DNA of 64,000 nucleotides from Flavobacteriales bacterium (GTDB lineage Bacteria; Bacteroidota; Bacteroidia; Flavobacteriales_F; PHOS-HE28): the NCBI GenBank assembly GCA_013360395.1, contig JABWBQ010000020.1:1-64000 (forward strand), written 5' to 3'. The translations under genes and the position numbers were made by a program. Shown here one piece after another: positions 54,228 through 62,507 of the stretch (within the stretch, counting starts at the first letter, position 1; the number at the start of each line of letters is the position of its first letter). The notes under the pieces were generated by a model. That model had not been told where the DNA came from and made no database searches. It worked only from the letters and a program-made list of their open reading frames with translations.

Positions 54228-55997
54228 ATGAGGACCATCCCCGCCTGGCTGCTCATGCTTCTTTCCTTGGAAGCTGCCGCCCAGAACAGCTTCGAGATCA
54301 ACATCCCGGTACCGGGGCTCACCAACGTGGCCGGCGGCCACTCGCTTCCCGACAACGGGTACGTGTTCGGGGGTGAGATGGACGACGGCGTGGTGGTGGT
54401 ACGCACCGACAGCACGGGGCAGGTGCTGTGGACCCGTGTGCTGGCCGAGGCCGATGCCGAGGAAGGGATCTACGACCGCAGCATCGCCGTGGTCGGCGAC
54501 CGCATCTTCATGGGCGGCTACGCCTTGGGCAACAACACCGCCTCCCGCGAGGGGATCCTGCACGTGCTGGACCTCAACGGCAATGTGCTGCACCAGCGCG
54601 TGATCGATGTGGGCTTCAATTCCAACTCCATCCACAGCCTTACCGCCATCCCGGGCGGGGCGCTCGTTGCGGGCCGTGCCTCGGGGGCCGGTTCCTACGA
54701 CATGCTGTTGCAGCGGGTGGACAGCACCGGCGCGGTCACCGGCTCCTGGAGCTTCGGCAGTTCGGGATGGGACTGGGGCTACGACGCCATCCGCTGCGCC
54801 GACGGGGGCATGGCCCTGACCGGCTATGGCGACGGTGTGGGCGGCCCCGCCCCCAGCGCCTATCTGGTGCGCACCGACAGCCTGGGGCAGGTGCTCTGGG
54901 AGCGCGGCATCGACGGTGCCAGTGCCGACGAGGCCTACACCGTGCTGGAGGACACGGTGACGGGCGCCATCTACATCGGCGGCAGGACCCTGGGCATGGG
55001 CACGGTGGGCACGCACGGCTTCATCACCAAGTTCGACGCGACCGGCAACCACGAGTGGACCCGCCGGATCGGCGGCGCCTTCGATGTGATCGGCATCGTG
55101 CCGCTGACCACCGGCCGATACACCGCCCTGGTGCGGGCCCAGAACATCGCGGGAGGCCATGGCAACTACGATGCGCTGTTGATCACCTTCAACGAACTGG
55201 GCAACCTGATGAGCAACGTGCTCTTCGGAACGACCGAGAGCGAGTATCCCGTGTCGCTGTCCCGGACCCACGACAACGGCATCCTGATCACCTGCCTGCG
55301 TTCCGTGGGCCCGCCCAACGAGATCTACGCCGTGCACATCGACGTCAACGGTGAGGGCGGGTGCACCGGCACCAGCGTCAACCCGGGCTGGACCACCTAT
55401 GCGGCGACGGTGCTGACGCCGGTCTCGGACCTGCAGACGGGCAGCAACCCGGGGGCCTGGCCCACCTCGCTCACAACACCCAGCCTGACCCGGGAGTTCA
55501 TCTGCTGCACCTATCCCGTACAGGCCGCCTTCGCGTTCGATGCAGGCAACACACCGACGTACACCTTCGTGAACACCTCCTCGGGCTCCGGCACCGCCTC
55601 CTGGGTCATCGACGGGACCCCGTACACCGGCGACAGCATCGCCCACACTTTTGCGGAGCCGGGCACGTACGATGTGTGCCTCACCTTCACCGGCATCTGC
55701 GCCACGGACACGGCCTGCCAGTCGTTCGTGGTGGGGCCGAACAGCCTTGCCGAAAGCCCGGGGACGCCGCAGGTGCGTACCTGGCCCCAACCCGCCGACC
55801 ACTCGATCAACCTGACGGCGGACGCTCCCCTGCACAGGGTGCAACTGATCGATGCCCGGGGTCGCGTGGTGCTCGACCGGTCCTTGAACGGCCTGCGCAC
55901 CGCAGTGCTCGATGTGCAGGACCTGGCCCCCGGTGTCTTCGTGCTGCGGACATGGACCGGGCGGGGCGTCCTGCAGCGTCCCGTGCTGAAACGTTGA
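54228..55997 (+). CDS. Secreted T9SS cargo protein with PKD-like domain
   Basis: 589 residues. The ATG at 54,228 begins the signal peptide (MRTIPAWLLMLLSLEAAAQ); an in-frame ATG 18 codons earlier adds a Thr/Pro-rich stretch unlike a signal. The body has propeller-like repeats (VVVVRTDSTGQVLWTRVLAE, AYLVRTDSLGQVLWERGIDG, GFITKFDATGNHEWTRRIGG). A PKD-like domain follows (about 435-510: GSGTASWVIDGTPYTGD, HTFAEPGTYDVCLTF) and a T9SS tail (TWPQPADHSINLT, VQLIDARGRVVLD, LAPGVFVLRTW). Probably a surface protein; ligand unknown. Confidence 0.87.
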   Translation: MRTIPAWLLMLLSLEAAAQNSFEINIPVPGLTNVAGGHSLPDNGYVFGGEMDDGVVVVRTDSTGQVLWTRVLAEADAEEGIYDRSIAVVGDRIFMGGYALGNNTASREGILHVLDLNGNVLHQRVIDVGFNSNSIHSLTAIPGGALVAGRASGAGSYDMLLQRVDSTGAVTGSWSFGSSGWDWGYDAIRCADGGMALTGYGDGVGGPAPSAYLVRTDSLGQVLWERGIDGASADEAYTVLEDTVTGAIYIGGRTLGMGTVGTHGFITKFDATGNHEWTRRIGGAFDVIGIVPLTTGRYTALVRAQNIAGGHGNYDALLITFNELGNLMSNVLFGTTESEYPVSLSRTHDNGILITCLRSVGPPNEIYAVHIDVNGEGGCTGTSVNPGWTTYAATVLTPVSDLQTGSNPGAWPTSLTTPSLTREFICCTYPVQAAFAFDAGNTPTYTFVNTSSGSGTASWVIDGTPYTGDSIAHTFAEPGTYDVCLTFTGICATDTACQSFVVGPNSLAESPGTPQVRTWPQPADHSINLTADAPLHRVQLIDARGRVVLDRSLNGLRTAVLDVQDLAPGVFVLRTWTGRGVLQRPVLKR

Positions 55998-56106
55998 CCC
56001 TTTGGCAGGCCGCAAGACCCGAGCGGCGCGATCGTGCTTCGCCCCCGGGAGGTAAGGCGCCACCGGACCGCTCCCCGGAACGTAGCGACCTGTCGACCGG
56101 TCTCCC

Positions 56107-57708
56107 CTACTCTTTCACGAACCGGGTGGCCACGTTCCCGTAGCGGACCGTGTAGATGCCCGGAGCGAGGCCGCGCACATCCAGGCCATCGGAAAGTCTC
56201 TGGCGCTCGCGAAGCACCACACGGCCATGCCGGTCAACGACCTCCACTGATGCTGTGCGCCCCGCTGCGACACCGTCGAAGAACAAGCGATCGTGCGTCG
56301 GCACCGGGTAGATGCAGGAGCCTATGCCCGCCTCCGCTTCAATGTGCAGCGGGCCGAGGTATTCGTATGCGCCTACATCGCTGTGTGCTCCCACCGGACG
56401 TGCATTGCCTCCGATATCCGTGGGCGGCGCGTACTGGTCATCCGCTCCATCCACCGCGGGGCTGGTGGCCAGCAGGTGCAGGTCATGCCCCGGGGCATCC
56501 ACGAAATGCAGGGGGTACAGGGCCCCATCGGGCAGTTCGATGTTGTTGACGTACACATTGGTCCCTTCCAGGCTGAAGGTGTTCGCGAAGTTGTTGGCGA
56601 CCACGCAGCCGCTGCTCTCGAACCCAACGATGTCGTTCACCATGATCCACGCCGGCCCGGGCGCCGCCTCCGGCGTGGGGTCGATCACCGTGTTGTTCCG
56701 GATCACGCAGTCCTGCGCGCCGTAGAGCGAGATCCCGTGCCAGTGGTCCACGACCACCACGTTGTTCTCCACCACCCAGTCGATGAAGGGTCCATCGAAA
56801 CAGCCGATGCCCTGCAAGTTCGCACGGTAGGGCTGGTACGGGTCCTCGTAGTTGATGATGGTATTGCCGCGCAGCACCACCCGGTGGAAGGGATACCCCA
56901 GCGTGGTGAAGGACTGGATGCCGTCGTCGTGGTTGGCGTCCACGTCGTAGCAGTTCATGATGGTGTTACCCTCGAACAGGATGTCGCTTCCCAGCGGCCG
57001 CATGCCGTCCGCCGAGAAGTTCACCACGCTGTTGCCGATGGCCTGGATGCTGTCCCCGGCCGCGATGATGCCGAAGTGCACGTTCGTCACGGTGTTGCCG
57101 ATCACCAGCGCCTGGTTGCCCGAAATGTGGATGCCATCGCTGTGGCGCGTGAGCCAGTCCTGGTCCGTCCAGCCCGTGATGTCGGTCGCGCTGTAGATCA
57201 CGCAATCGCGCACCTCCACCTCGCGCACCGGTCCGTGCCAACCATGCGATTCAAAGAACACCCGGTGGTCGCCGTCGTAACCTCCGTAAGGCTCCGCGCT
57301 GACGTGCAGCCCCACCAGCCGCCACTTCGCGCCGGCCTGTAGGTGGAACCGGCGCAGGATGGGCACCGCACCATCCGCGGCCATGATCGTGATGGGATCC
57401 ATGTTGTACGCACCCCGGTAGAAGCACTCGCCGTGCAGTCCATCGTACAGCATCAGTGTATCGCCCGCATGCACCGGGGCGCCCACGTTCTTCGGCACCA
57501 GCACGCTCACGCCGGCCTGGTACGGCAGCGGATCATAGCTGCGCGTCTCGATCAGGTCCGCATCCAGCACCTCGGCCAACGTGGACCACGGTGCGGCGGC
57601 AGAGCCATCGTTCTGCATGGACCCGTTCGCCGGATCGATGTGGAAGATCGCGGCTCGCGCAGGGACGGAGAGCCAGCAGAAGATCAGGATGGCAATGATG
57701 TTCTTCAT
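56107..57708 (-). CDS. Right-handed beta-helix protein with T9SS sorting domain
   Basis: 533 residues. Signal peptide (MKNIIAILIFCWLSVPARA), then AIFHIDPANGSMQNDGSAAAPWSTL, the typical opening of PL6/PL9-like or DUF1565 beta-helix proteins, followed by many coils (VIGNTVTNVHFGIIAAGDSI, VLRGNTIINYEDPYQ, VIRNNTVIDPTPEA) and SPAVDGADD.. near the end of the helix. T9SS tail: IYPVPTHDRLFFDG, VEVVDRHGRVVLRE, LAPGIYTVRYG. Likely surface-exposed and carbohydrate-active or carbohydrate-binding; unproven. Confidence 0.87.
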   Translation of the reverse strand: MKNIIAILIFCWLSVPARAAIFHIDPANGSMQNDGSAAAPWSTLAEVLDADLIETRSYDPLPYQAGVSVLVPKNVGAPVHAGDTLMLYDGLHGECFYRGAYNMDPITIMAADGAVPILRRFHLQAGAKWRLVGLHVSAEPYGGYDGDHRVFFESHGWHGPVREVEVRDCVIYSATDITGWTDQDWLTRHSDGIHISGNQALVIGNTVTNVHFGIIAAGDSIQAIGNSVVNFSADGMRPLGSDILFEGNTIMNCYDVDANHDDGIQSFTTLGYPFHRVVLRGNTIINYEDPYQPYRANLQGIGCFDGPFIDWVVENNVVVVDHWHGISLYGAQDCVIRNNTVIDPTPEAAPGPAWIMVNDIVGFESSGCVVANNFANTFSLEGTNVYVNNIELPDGALYPLHFVDAPGHDLHLLATSPAVDGADDQYAPPTDIGGNARPVGAHSDVGAYEYLGPLHIEAEAGIGSCIYPVPTHDRLFFDGVAAGRTASVEVVDRHGRVVLRERQRLSDGLDVRGLAPGIYTVRYGNVATRFVKE

Positions 57709-58096
57709 CGTACTGGCGGTTTTCGTTCTTTGTGCCTCGTGGTCTCTTGCACCGGCCCCACGCTTGTCCGCATGGGTCTTGTCGTCCTGTCGGTCACCGC
57801 GCATGGCCCCCCTTGACCAGCGGCCGGTGCGGGCCTCGGTGGGTATGGCGCGGGGTCCATCATCCTATGTGTTGCATAAGGGCGGGTCCTGCGAGCGGGT
57901 GCACGTGCAATACAATGATAAGGTGGTCCAGGTCGATCGATGATCCGCGTTGGCGATCGAACATGAAGATCCGGAGGCTGATCCTCAGTGAAGCCGAAGG
58001 AACCAGGCGGAAAACTGGACGGAAGGTCGGACCCGGCCGTACGCTTCGTGGGAGAGCCCGCCGATGGACCGGGATCAGGCATCCCCGTTCAGCGCC
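57709..58096. other. Intergenic region
   Basis: About 390 bp between two minus-strand T9SS cargo genes. I find no gene, no clear -7 box and no convincing hairpin. Confidence 0.4.
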
Positions 58097-59449
58097 TCAG
58101 CCGCCCACGAAGAAGCGCTGCCATTGGCGAACTCCGCGTTCATCCACACGCATGGCGACGAACACACCCGTGCCGATACCGGACAGCCCGATCCGCTCCA
58201 CCGGTGCCGTCGTGCGGAACGACCGCACTTCACGCCCGGCGACATCGAAGAGGTGAAGTTCTGCGGCCCCACCACCGCTGGTGGCCACAAGCACACCCGC
58301 GCGATCCACGTACACCGTGAAGGGCGCTGCTGCCGTGCCAGCGACAGGCACTGCGGTGCCGATCTCCGGCATCAAGCGGTGGATCCCGGTGTTCAAACTG
58401 TTCCCGAAGGTGGTCCAGGTACCAGCGATGAGCACGCGGCCATCCTGCAGCACATGGATCTCGTTCAACCCCGTCACTTGATAGGATGTGTCCAACTGGC
58501 CGTCGGGATGAAGTTGCACCAGCTCCCCCTGCAGGGGTGTACCATCGTACGTGCTGCTGTACGTGCCCACGAGCAGGCTGCCGCTCGGCATCACATCCAC
58601 GGCCACACAAACCGCATCAAACCCTGTCCCGGGGTCGAAGGTGGCATCCAGGCTGCCATCCGGCATCAACCGGGCAATGTTCGCGCGCGGCTGTCCGTCC
58701 ACCGTGTCAAAGTCCCCCACGACCACGATCCGGCCATCGGGCAATATCGTCAAGTCCCTCACCAAGGCCCATGTGCCGGTCACGTCGGACGTGAAGTCCG
58801 GGTCCAACTGGCCGTTCGGCAAGTACCGCACCACTACGGTGGGCGCCGTGTTCGTACCCGCCACCACCCGCCCATCGGGTTGGGCCTTCAGCACGAAAGG
58901 AGCAGGACCGCTGCCCGTGTATATGCCGGAACCTCCGCTGTTGAACACCCGCAGGGTCGCTCCCCAGGGGACCTCAAAGTGCCCGCCCACGAACAGTTCA
59001 CCGCCCGGTGTAAGGGCCAGGGAGAACAGCATGGCCCCATTGGTGCTCCCGTATCCGCCGTAGACCGTGCCGTTCGGGAGCAGGTGTACCAGCCCGCCAC
59101 AAGGTAAGAGGTCCACGACCTCGAACTCCCCGGCCATCACGATCCCGCCGTCGGGCCTCACAAGCAGGGCCAGGACGCCATCGGCCAACGTATCCTCGAT
59201 CGTCGGCGCGAACCCCATGTCCAAAGCACCATCGGGATACAGCCGGGCGATGTTGAAGAGCGGCGTGCCGTTGTACGCACGGAACCCACCACCGCACAGG
59301 ATGCGGCCATCGACCTGCACCGCCAGTGCCTCCACCCCGGGCGCCGTGAAGCCGGTACCGGCATTGAACGTGGGGTCCAAGACCAGGTGCTGCCCGTGAA
59401 CGGTGAGCGCTGAAAAGCCCACCATCCACAATAGTAACGCGTGCTTCAT
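58097..59449 (-). CDS. Delta-60 repeat beta-propeller protein with T9SS-like tail
   Basis: 450 residues. Signal peptide (MKHALLLWMVGFSALTVHGQ), then delta-60 repeats: LDPTFNAGTGFTAPGVEALAV, ALAVQVDGRILCGGGF.., IARLYPDGALDMGFAP, DLTILPDGRIVVVGDFDT, IARLMPDGSLDATFDPGTGF. These repeats form a propeller in secreted proteins. The C-terminal tail (LHLFDVAGREVRSF, LSGIGTGVFVAMRV) is T9SS type A-like though slightly divergent. Function unknown. Confidence 0.86.
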   Translation of the reverse strand: MKHALLLWMVGFSALTVHGQHLVLDPTFNAGTGFTAPGVEALAVQVDGRILCGGGFRAYNGTPLFNIARLYPDGALDMGFAPTIEDTLADGVLALLVRPDGGIVMAGEFEVVDLLPCGGLVHLLPNGTVYGGYGSTNGAMLFSLALTPGGELFVGGHFEVPWGATLRVFNSGGSGIYTGSGPAPFVLKAQPDGRVVAGTNTAPTVVVRYLPNGQLDPDFTSDVTGTWALVRDLTILPDGRIVVVGDFDTVDGQPRANIARLMPDGSLDATFDPGTGFDAVCVAVDVMPSGSLLVGTYSSTYDGTPLQGELVQLHPDGQLDTSYQVTGLNEIHVLQDGRVLIAGTWTTFGNSLNTGIHRLMPEIGTAVPVAGTAAAPFTVYVDRAGVLVATSGGGAAELHLFDVAGREVRSFRTTAPVERIGLSGIGTGVFVAMRVDERGVRQWQRFFVGG

Positions 59450-59693
59450 GCCGTGCACTGTGTTGTGACCTGAAGACGATGCGGTAACGCCAGGGTTGTC
59501 CTTGTGGTTGCGGTCCGTATCCACAGATCATGCCGATGTCACCGATGAGAGCCCATCGTTGTGGCTGCGGAACGGTCGCCCGCGTGAGCGATCGAACGGG
59601 AAAGCCCGGAGCCGGTAATCCGGCGAGGACTTGGACGGAAGAGCGCGACGGCGCGCATTTGGCGCCGGCACGCCCAAACCACCCGCATCCGCA

Positions 59694-59725
59694 TTTCTCC
59701 GTGAGCTCTGTGCCTCCGTGGTGAA
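59694..59725. repeat. Dispersed-type repeat (HGGTELTEK-encoding)
   Basis: The stretch TTTCTCCGTGAGCTCTGTGC continuing to CCTCCGTGGTGAAA reads HHGGTELTEK on the minus strand. I recognise it as a short repeat scattered between genes in many environmental genomes; copy number here needs a genome search. It abuts the paaZ -7 box. Confidence 0.5.
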
Positions 59726-59726
59726 A

Positions 59727-59734
59727 TACCTTCG
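59727..59734 (+). promoter_or_regulatory. -7 box (TACCTTCG) for paaZ
   Basis: TACCTTCG, 5 nt before the paaZ ATG, directly adjoining the dispersed repeat. Confidence 0.55.
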
Positions 59735-59739
59735 CCCTC

Positions 59740-61806
59740 ATGCAACTCCAGAACTACGCCTGCGGCCAGTGGATCGCCGGTTCAGGCAAGCAAGCCGAAC
59801 TCGTTGACGCCAGCACCGGGGAGCTGGTCGCCACCACGTCCAGCAACGGCCTCGACTTCGGCGCCATGCTGCGCTACGCCCGCGAGGTGGGCGGTCCGCC
59901 GCTGCGCAAGATGACCTTCCCCGAGCGTGGCCGCATGCTGAAGGCCCTGGCCCTGCACCTGATGGAGCGCAAGGACAAATACTACCAGATCAGCTACAAG
60001 ACCGGCGCCACCAAGGCCGACAGCTGGGTGGACATCGAGGGCGGCATCGGCAACCTCTTCGCCAACGCCAGCCTGCGCCGCACCCTGGGCAACATGCCCT
60101 TCTACGTGGACGGCGAGGCCATCAAGACCAGCAAGACCGGCAGCTTCATCGGCCACCACATCATGGTGCCCAAGGAGGGCGTGGCCGTGCACATCAACGC
60201 CTTCAACTTCCCCATCTGGGGCATGCTGGAGAAGATCGCCGTGAACTGGATGGCCGGCATGCCCGCCGTGGTGAAGCCCGCCACGGTGACCAGCTACCTC
60301 ACCGAAGCCATGGTGAAGGACATCGTGGCCAGCGGCATCGTGCCCGAGGGCGCCATCCAGCTGATCTGCGGCAGCGCGGAAGGCCTGCTGGACCATGTGA
60401 TCAGCCAGGACGTGGTGACCTTCACCGGCAGCGCCAGCACGGGCCGTATGCTGAAGCGCCACCCGCGCATCGTGGATGAGAGCGTGCCCTTCAACATGGA
60501 GGCCGACAGCCTCAACGCCATCGTGCTCGGCCCCGACGCGGTGCCCGGCACCGAGGAGTTCGACCTCTTCATCAAGGAGGTGAGCCGCGAGATCACGTTG
60601 AAGTGCGGGCAGCGCTGCACCGGCGCGCGGCGCATCATGGTGCCGCAGAACGTGCTGGAGGACGTGCAGATCGCCATCGGCAAGCGCTTGGGCAGCACGG
60701 TGATCGGCGACCCGCGCGCGGAAGGCGTACGCATGGGCGCGTTGGCGGGCGTGGGCCAGCGTAACGAGGTGAAGCGCGCGCTGGATGAGCTGCTCAAGGG
60801 CTCGCGCATCGTCTATGGCGACCGCGACAGCGTGAACCTCACCGGGGCCGATGCGGCCAAGGGCGCCTTCATGAGCCCCATCCTCCTGCTGAACGAGCAG
60901 CCCTGGAAGAACCAGGTAACACACAACGTGGAGGCCTTCGGCCCCGTGAGCACCTTGATGCCCTACACCGACCTGGACGATGCCGTGGCGCTGAGCAAGC
61001 TGGGCAAGGGCTCGCTGGTGGCCACCATCGCCACGTACGATGACAAACACGCGCAGCAGTTCGTGTGGGGCGCGGCCAGCCACCACGGCCGCATGCTGGT
61101 GCTGAACCGCGACATGGCCAAGGAGAACACCGGTCACGGCAGTCCGCTGGCGACGCTGGTGCACGGTGGTCCCGGCCGCGCGGGCGGCGGCGAGGAGATG
61201 GGCGGCAAGCGCGGCGTGCTGCACTACCTGCAGCGTACCGCCATCCAGGGATCGCCCACCACCATCACCGCGCTCACCCAACAGTACCAGCAGGGCGCCA
61301 AGTACCACATCAGCGAGAAGCATCCCTTCCGCCTGCACTTCGAGGAACTGAACATCGGCGACACGCTGATCACCGAGAAGCACTTGGTGACGCTGCAGAA
61401 CATCGAGGACTTCGCCGAGCTGAGCGGCGACAAGTTCTACGCGCACATGGACGCCAAAAGCCTCGACGGCACGGTCTTCACCGGCCGTGTGGCGCACGGG
61501 TATTTTATCCTGTCAAGGGCAGCTGGCTTGTTCGTGGATCCGCCGAAAGGCCCGGTGCTGCTGAACTACGGAATCGAGGAGTGCCGCTTCCTGAAGCCGG
61601 TATATCCCGGCAGCACGATCCAGGTGAAGTTCACCTGCCGCGAAAAGCTGGACCAGGAGAAACGGCCGAAGACCGAAGACTCACCGAAGGGCGCGGATGT
61701 GGCGCGGGGAATAGTCAAATGGCTGGTCGACGTCATTGACGAAACTGGAGAAACCGTTGCGCTTGCCACCATTCTCACCATGGTGAAAAAGCTCGACCAG
61801 GCATGA
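59740..61806 (+). CDS. paaZ: Bifunctional oxepin-CoA hydrolase / aldehyde dehydrogenase
   Basis: 688 residues, full length. N-terminal aldehyde dehydrogenase (about 1-515): NAFNFPIWGMLEKIAVNWMA, GSASTGRML, Glu in NMEADSLNAI, catalytic Cys in KCGQRCTGARR (about 290). C-terminal MaoC-like hydratase (about 530-688): NIEDFAELSGDKFYAHMD and FTGRVAHGYFILSRAAGLF with the Asp-His pair. It opens the oxepin-CoA ring and oxidises the semialdehyde in phenylacetate degradation. The other paa genes are not adjacent; a PaaY-like protein is 28 kb away. The 3' end is partly duplicated downstream. Confidence 0.95.
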   Translation: MQLQNYACGQWIAGSGKQAELVDASTGELVATTSSNGLDFGAMLRYAREVGGPPLRKMTFPERGRMLKALALHLMERKDKYYQISYKTGATKADSWVDIEGGIGNLFANASLRRTLGNMPFYVDGEAIKTSKTGSFIGHHIMVPKEGVAVHINAFNFPIWGMLEKIAVNWMAGMPAVVKPATVTSYLTEAMVKDIVASGIVPEGAIQLICGSAEGLLDHVISQDVVTFTGSASTGRMLKRHPRIVDESVPFNMEADSLNAIVLGPDAVPGTEEFDLFIKEVSREITLKCGQRCTGARRIMVPQNVLEDVQIAIGKRLGSTVIGDPRAEGVRMGALAGVGQRNEVKRALDELLKGSRIVYGDRDSVNLTGADAAKGAFMSPILLLNEQPWKNQVTHNVEAFGPVSTLMPYTDLDDAVALSKLGKGSLVATIATYDDKHAQQFVWGAASHHGRMLVLNRDMAKENTGHGSPLATLVHGGPGRAGGGEEMGGKRGVLHYLQRTAIQGSPTTITALTQQYQQGAKYHISEKHPFRLHFEELNIGDTLITEKHLVTLQNIEDFAELSGDKFYAHMDAKSLDGTVFTGRVAHGYFILSRAAGLFVDPPKGPVLLNYGIEECRFLKPVYPGSTIQVKFTCREKLDQEKRPKTEDSPKGADVARGIVKWLVDVIDETGETVALATILTMVKKLDQA

Positions 61807-61822
61807 TTCCGCTGAAAGCCTG

Positions 61823-61840
61823 CCCCGGCCCGGACCGGGG
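61823..61840. terminator. Short hairpin after paaZ
   Basis: 6-bp GC stem CCCCGG / CCGGGG with a 6-nt loop, 17 nt after the paaZ stop. No T tract follows; weak candidate. Confidence 0.35.
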
Positions 61841-61845
61841 TGTAG

Positions 61846-61951
61846 TGGCTGGTGGACCTGCCTGCCGGAGGCAGGTGTGGTGGATGAGACCGGCGAGACC
61901 GTGGCGCTGGCGACGATCTTGACGATGGTGAAAAAGTTGGACCAGTCGTAG
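61846..61951 (+). pseudogene. Duplicated 3' end of paaZ, interrupted
   Basis: Reads WLVD, then after a palindromic insert and in another frame VVDETGETVALATILTMVKK LDQS-stop. The paaZ C-terminus is WLVDVIDETGETVALATILT followed by MVKKLDQA-stop. The peptide is almost identical while many third codon positions differ, so this copy comes from a diverged paaZ allele and not a recent tandem slip. It has no start and is a remnant. Confidence 0.75.
61857..61875. repeat. Palindromic repeat CCTGCCT-GCCGG-AGGCAGG
   Basis: 7-bp perfect inverted repeat with a 5-nt centre, inserted between the WLVD and VVDETG codons of the duplicated paaZ tail with a net shift of one frame (19 nt extra). It resembles CCTGCC-GGCAGG palindromes that I recall as dispersed in Bacteroidota genomes. 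Confidence 0.6.
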
Positions 61952-61957
61952 GCACGT

Positions 61958-61983
61958 GTCATCCTGAGCGGAGTCAAAGGATG
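61958..61983. repeat. Dispersed-type repeat (GTCATCCTGAGCGGAGTC...)
   Basis: GTCATCCTGAGCGGAGTC followed by AAAGGATG is a short sequence I recognise from intergenic regions of many bacterial genomes (minus strand reads SFDSAQDDT). Its copy number in this genome is unknown. It lies between the paaZ remnant and the HNH/MazG operon. Confidence 0.5.
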
Positions 61984-62148
61984 GGCGTGCCCCGCTCAAA
62001 TGCAGCGGGTCGCGTGCTCCGCTATTGCCGGCTTGTCGTGGCCAGCGGCTGCGGCACTCCGGGGGCTCCTTCGTCGCCTCCTCGTTGCACGCATCCGCAA
62101 GGCCCCTCCGGCGCCGGGCTGCCGCTGCGCCCGCTCACGCAACTACTT
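61984..62148. other. Intergenic region after the paaZ remnant
   Basis: About 165 bp with no supported gene or hairpin; together with the duplicated paaZ tail and repeats it makes a roughly 340-bp stretch with no intact coding sequence. Confidence 0.4.
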
Positions 62149-62493
62149 CTACAACCGATCCCACTTCGTCGCCACACCCTTCGCCTTTCCCACGGGGTAT
62201 TTAGCGGCGTTCTTCACCAGCTTTCGCTTGACGGCATTTTCAAGGTCCACTCCCATGTCATGCGCCAGATAAGTGAGCAGGATGGCGATATCAGCCATTT
62301 CCTCGGCCAGATCATCAAAGCGATCTCTGACGACTCCCGGCAGATCAGCGTCCTTCGCCCATTGGGTGTGCTCCATCAATTCTGCGGCTTCGAGGGCGAT
62401 GCTGGTGCTCAAGGTCCGCAGGTTGTGGAATTGCTCCCAATCCCGCTCCTTGCGGAAAGCGAGCAATTCATTGAGCAGTTGGTCACTGATCAT
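62149..62493 (-). CDS. MazG-like nucleotide pyrophosphohydrolase
   Basis: 114 residues, all-helical. LSTSIALEAAELMEHTQW and RFDDLAEEMADIAILLTYLAHDMG give the E-x2-E ... E-x2-D metal-binding pattern of the MazG/dCTPase (RS21-C6-like) superfamily. Hydrolyses an NTP or dNTP to the monophosphate and pyrophosphate, usually as house-cleaning. It follows the HNH gene by 14 nt on the same strand, so likely cotranscribed. The ATG at 62,493 fits the family length; an earlier in-frame start would run into the HNH gene. Confidence 0.88.
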   Translation of the reverse strand: MISDQLLNELLAFRKERDWEQFHNLRTLSTSIALEAAELMEHTQWAKDADLPGVVRDRFDDLAEEMADIAILLTYLAHDMGVDLENAVKRKLVKNAAKYPVGKAKGVATKWDRL

Positions 62494-62507
62494 GGGCGTG
62501 CGGGTTG

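Noticed and set aside
61566-61999. Minus-strand open frames across the end of paaZ
   Set aside because: They read the complement of the duplicated paaZ tail and dispersed repeats (SFDSAQDD-type peptide), a known source of spurious ORFs.
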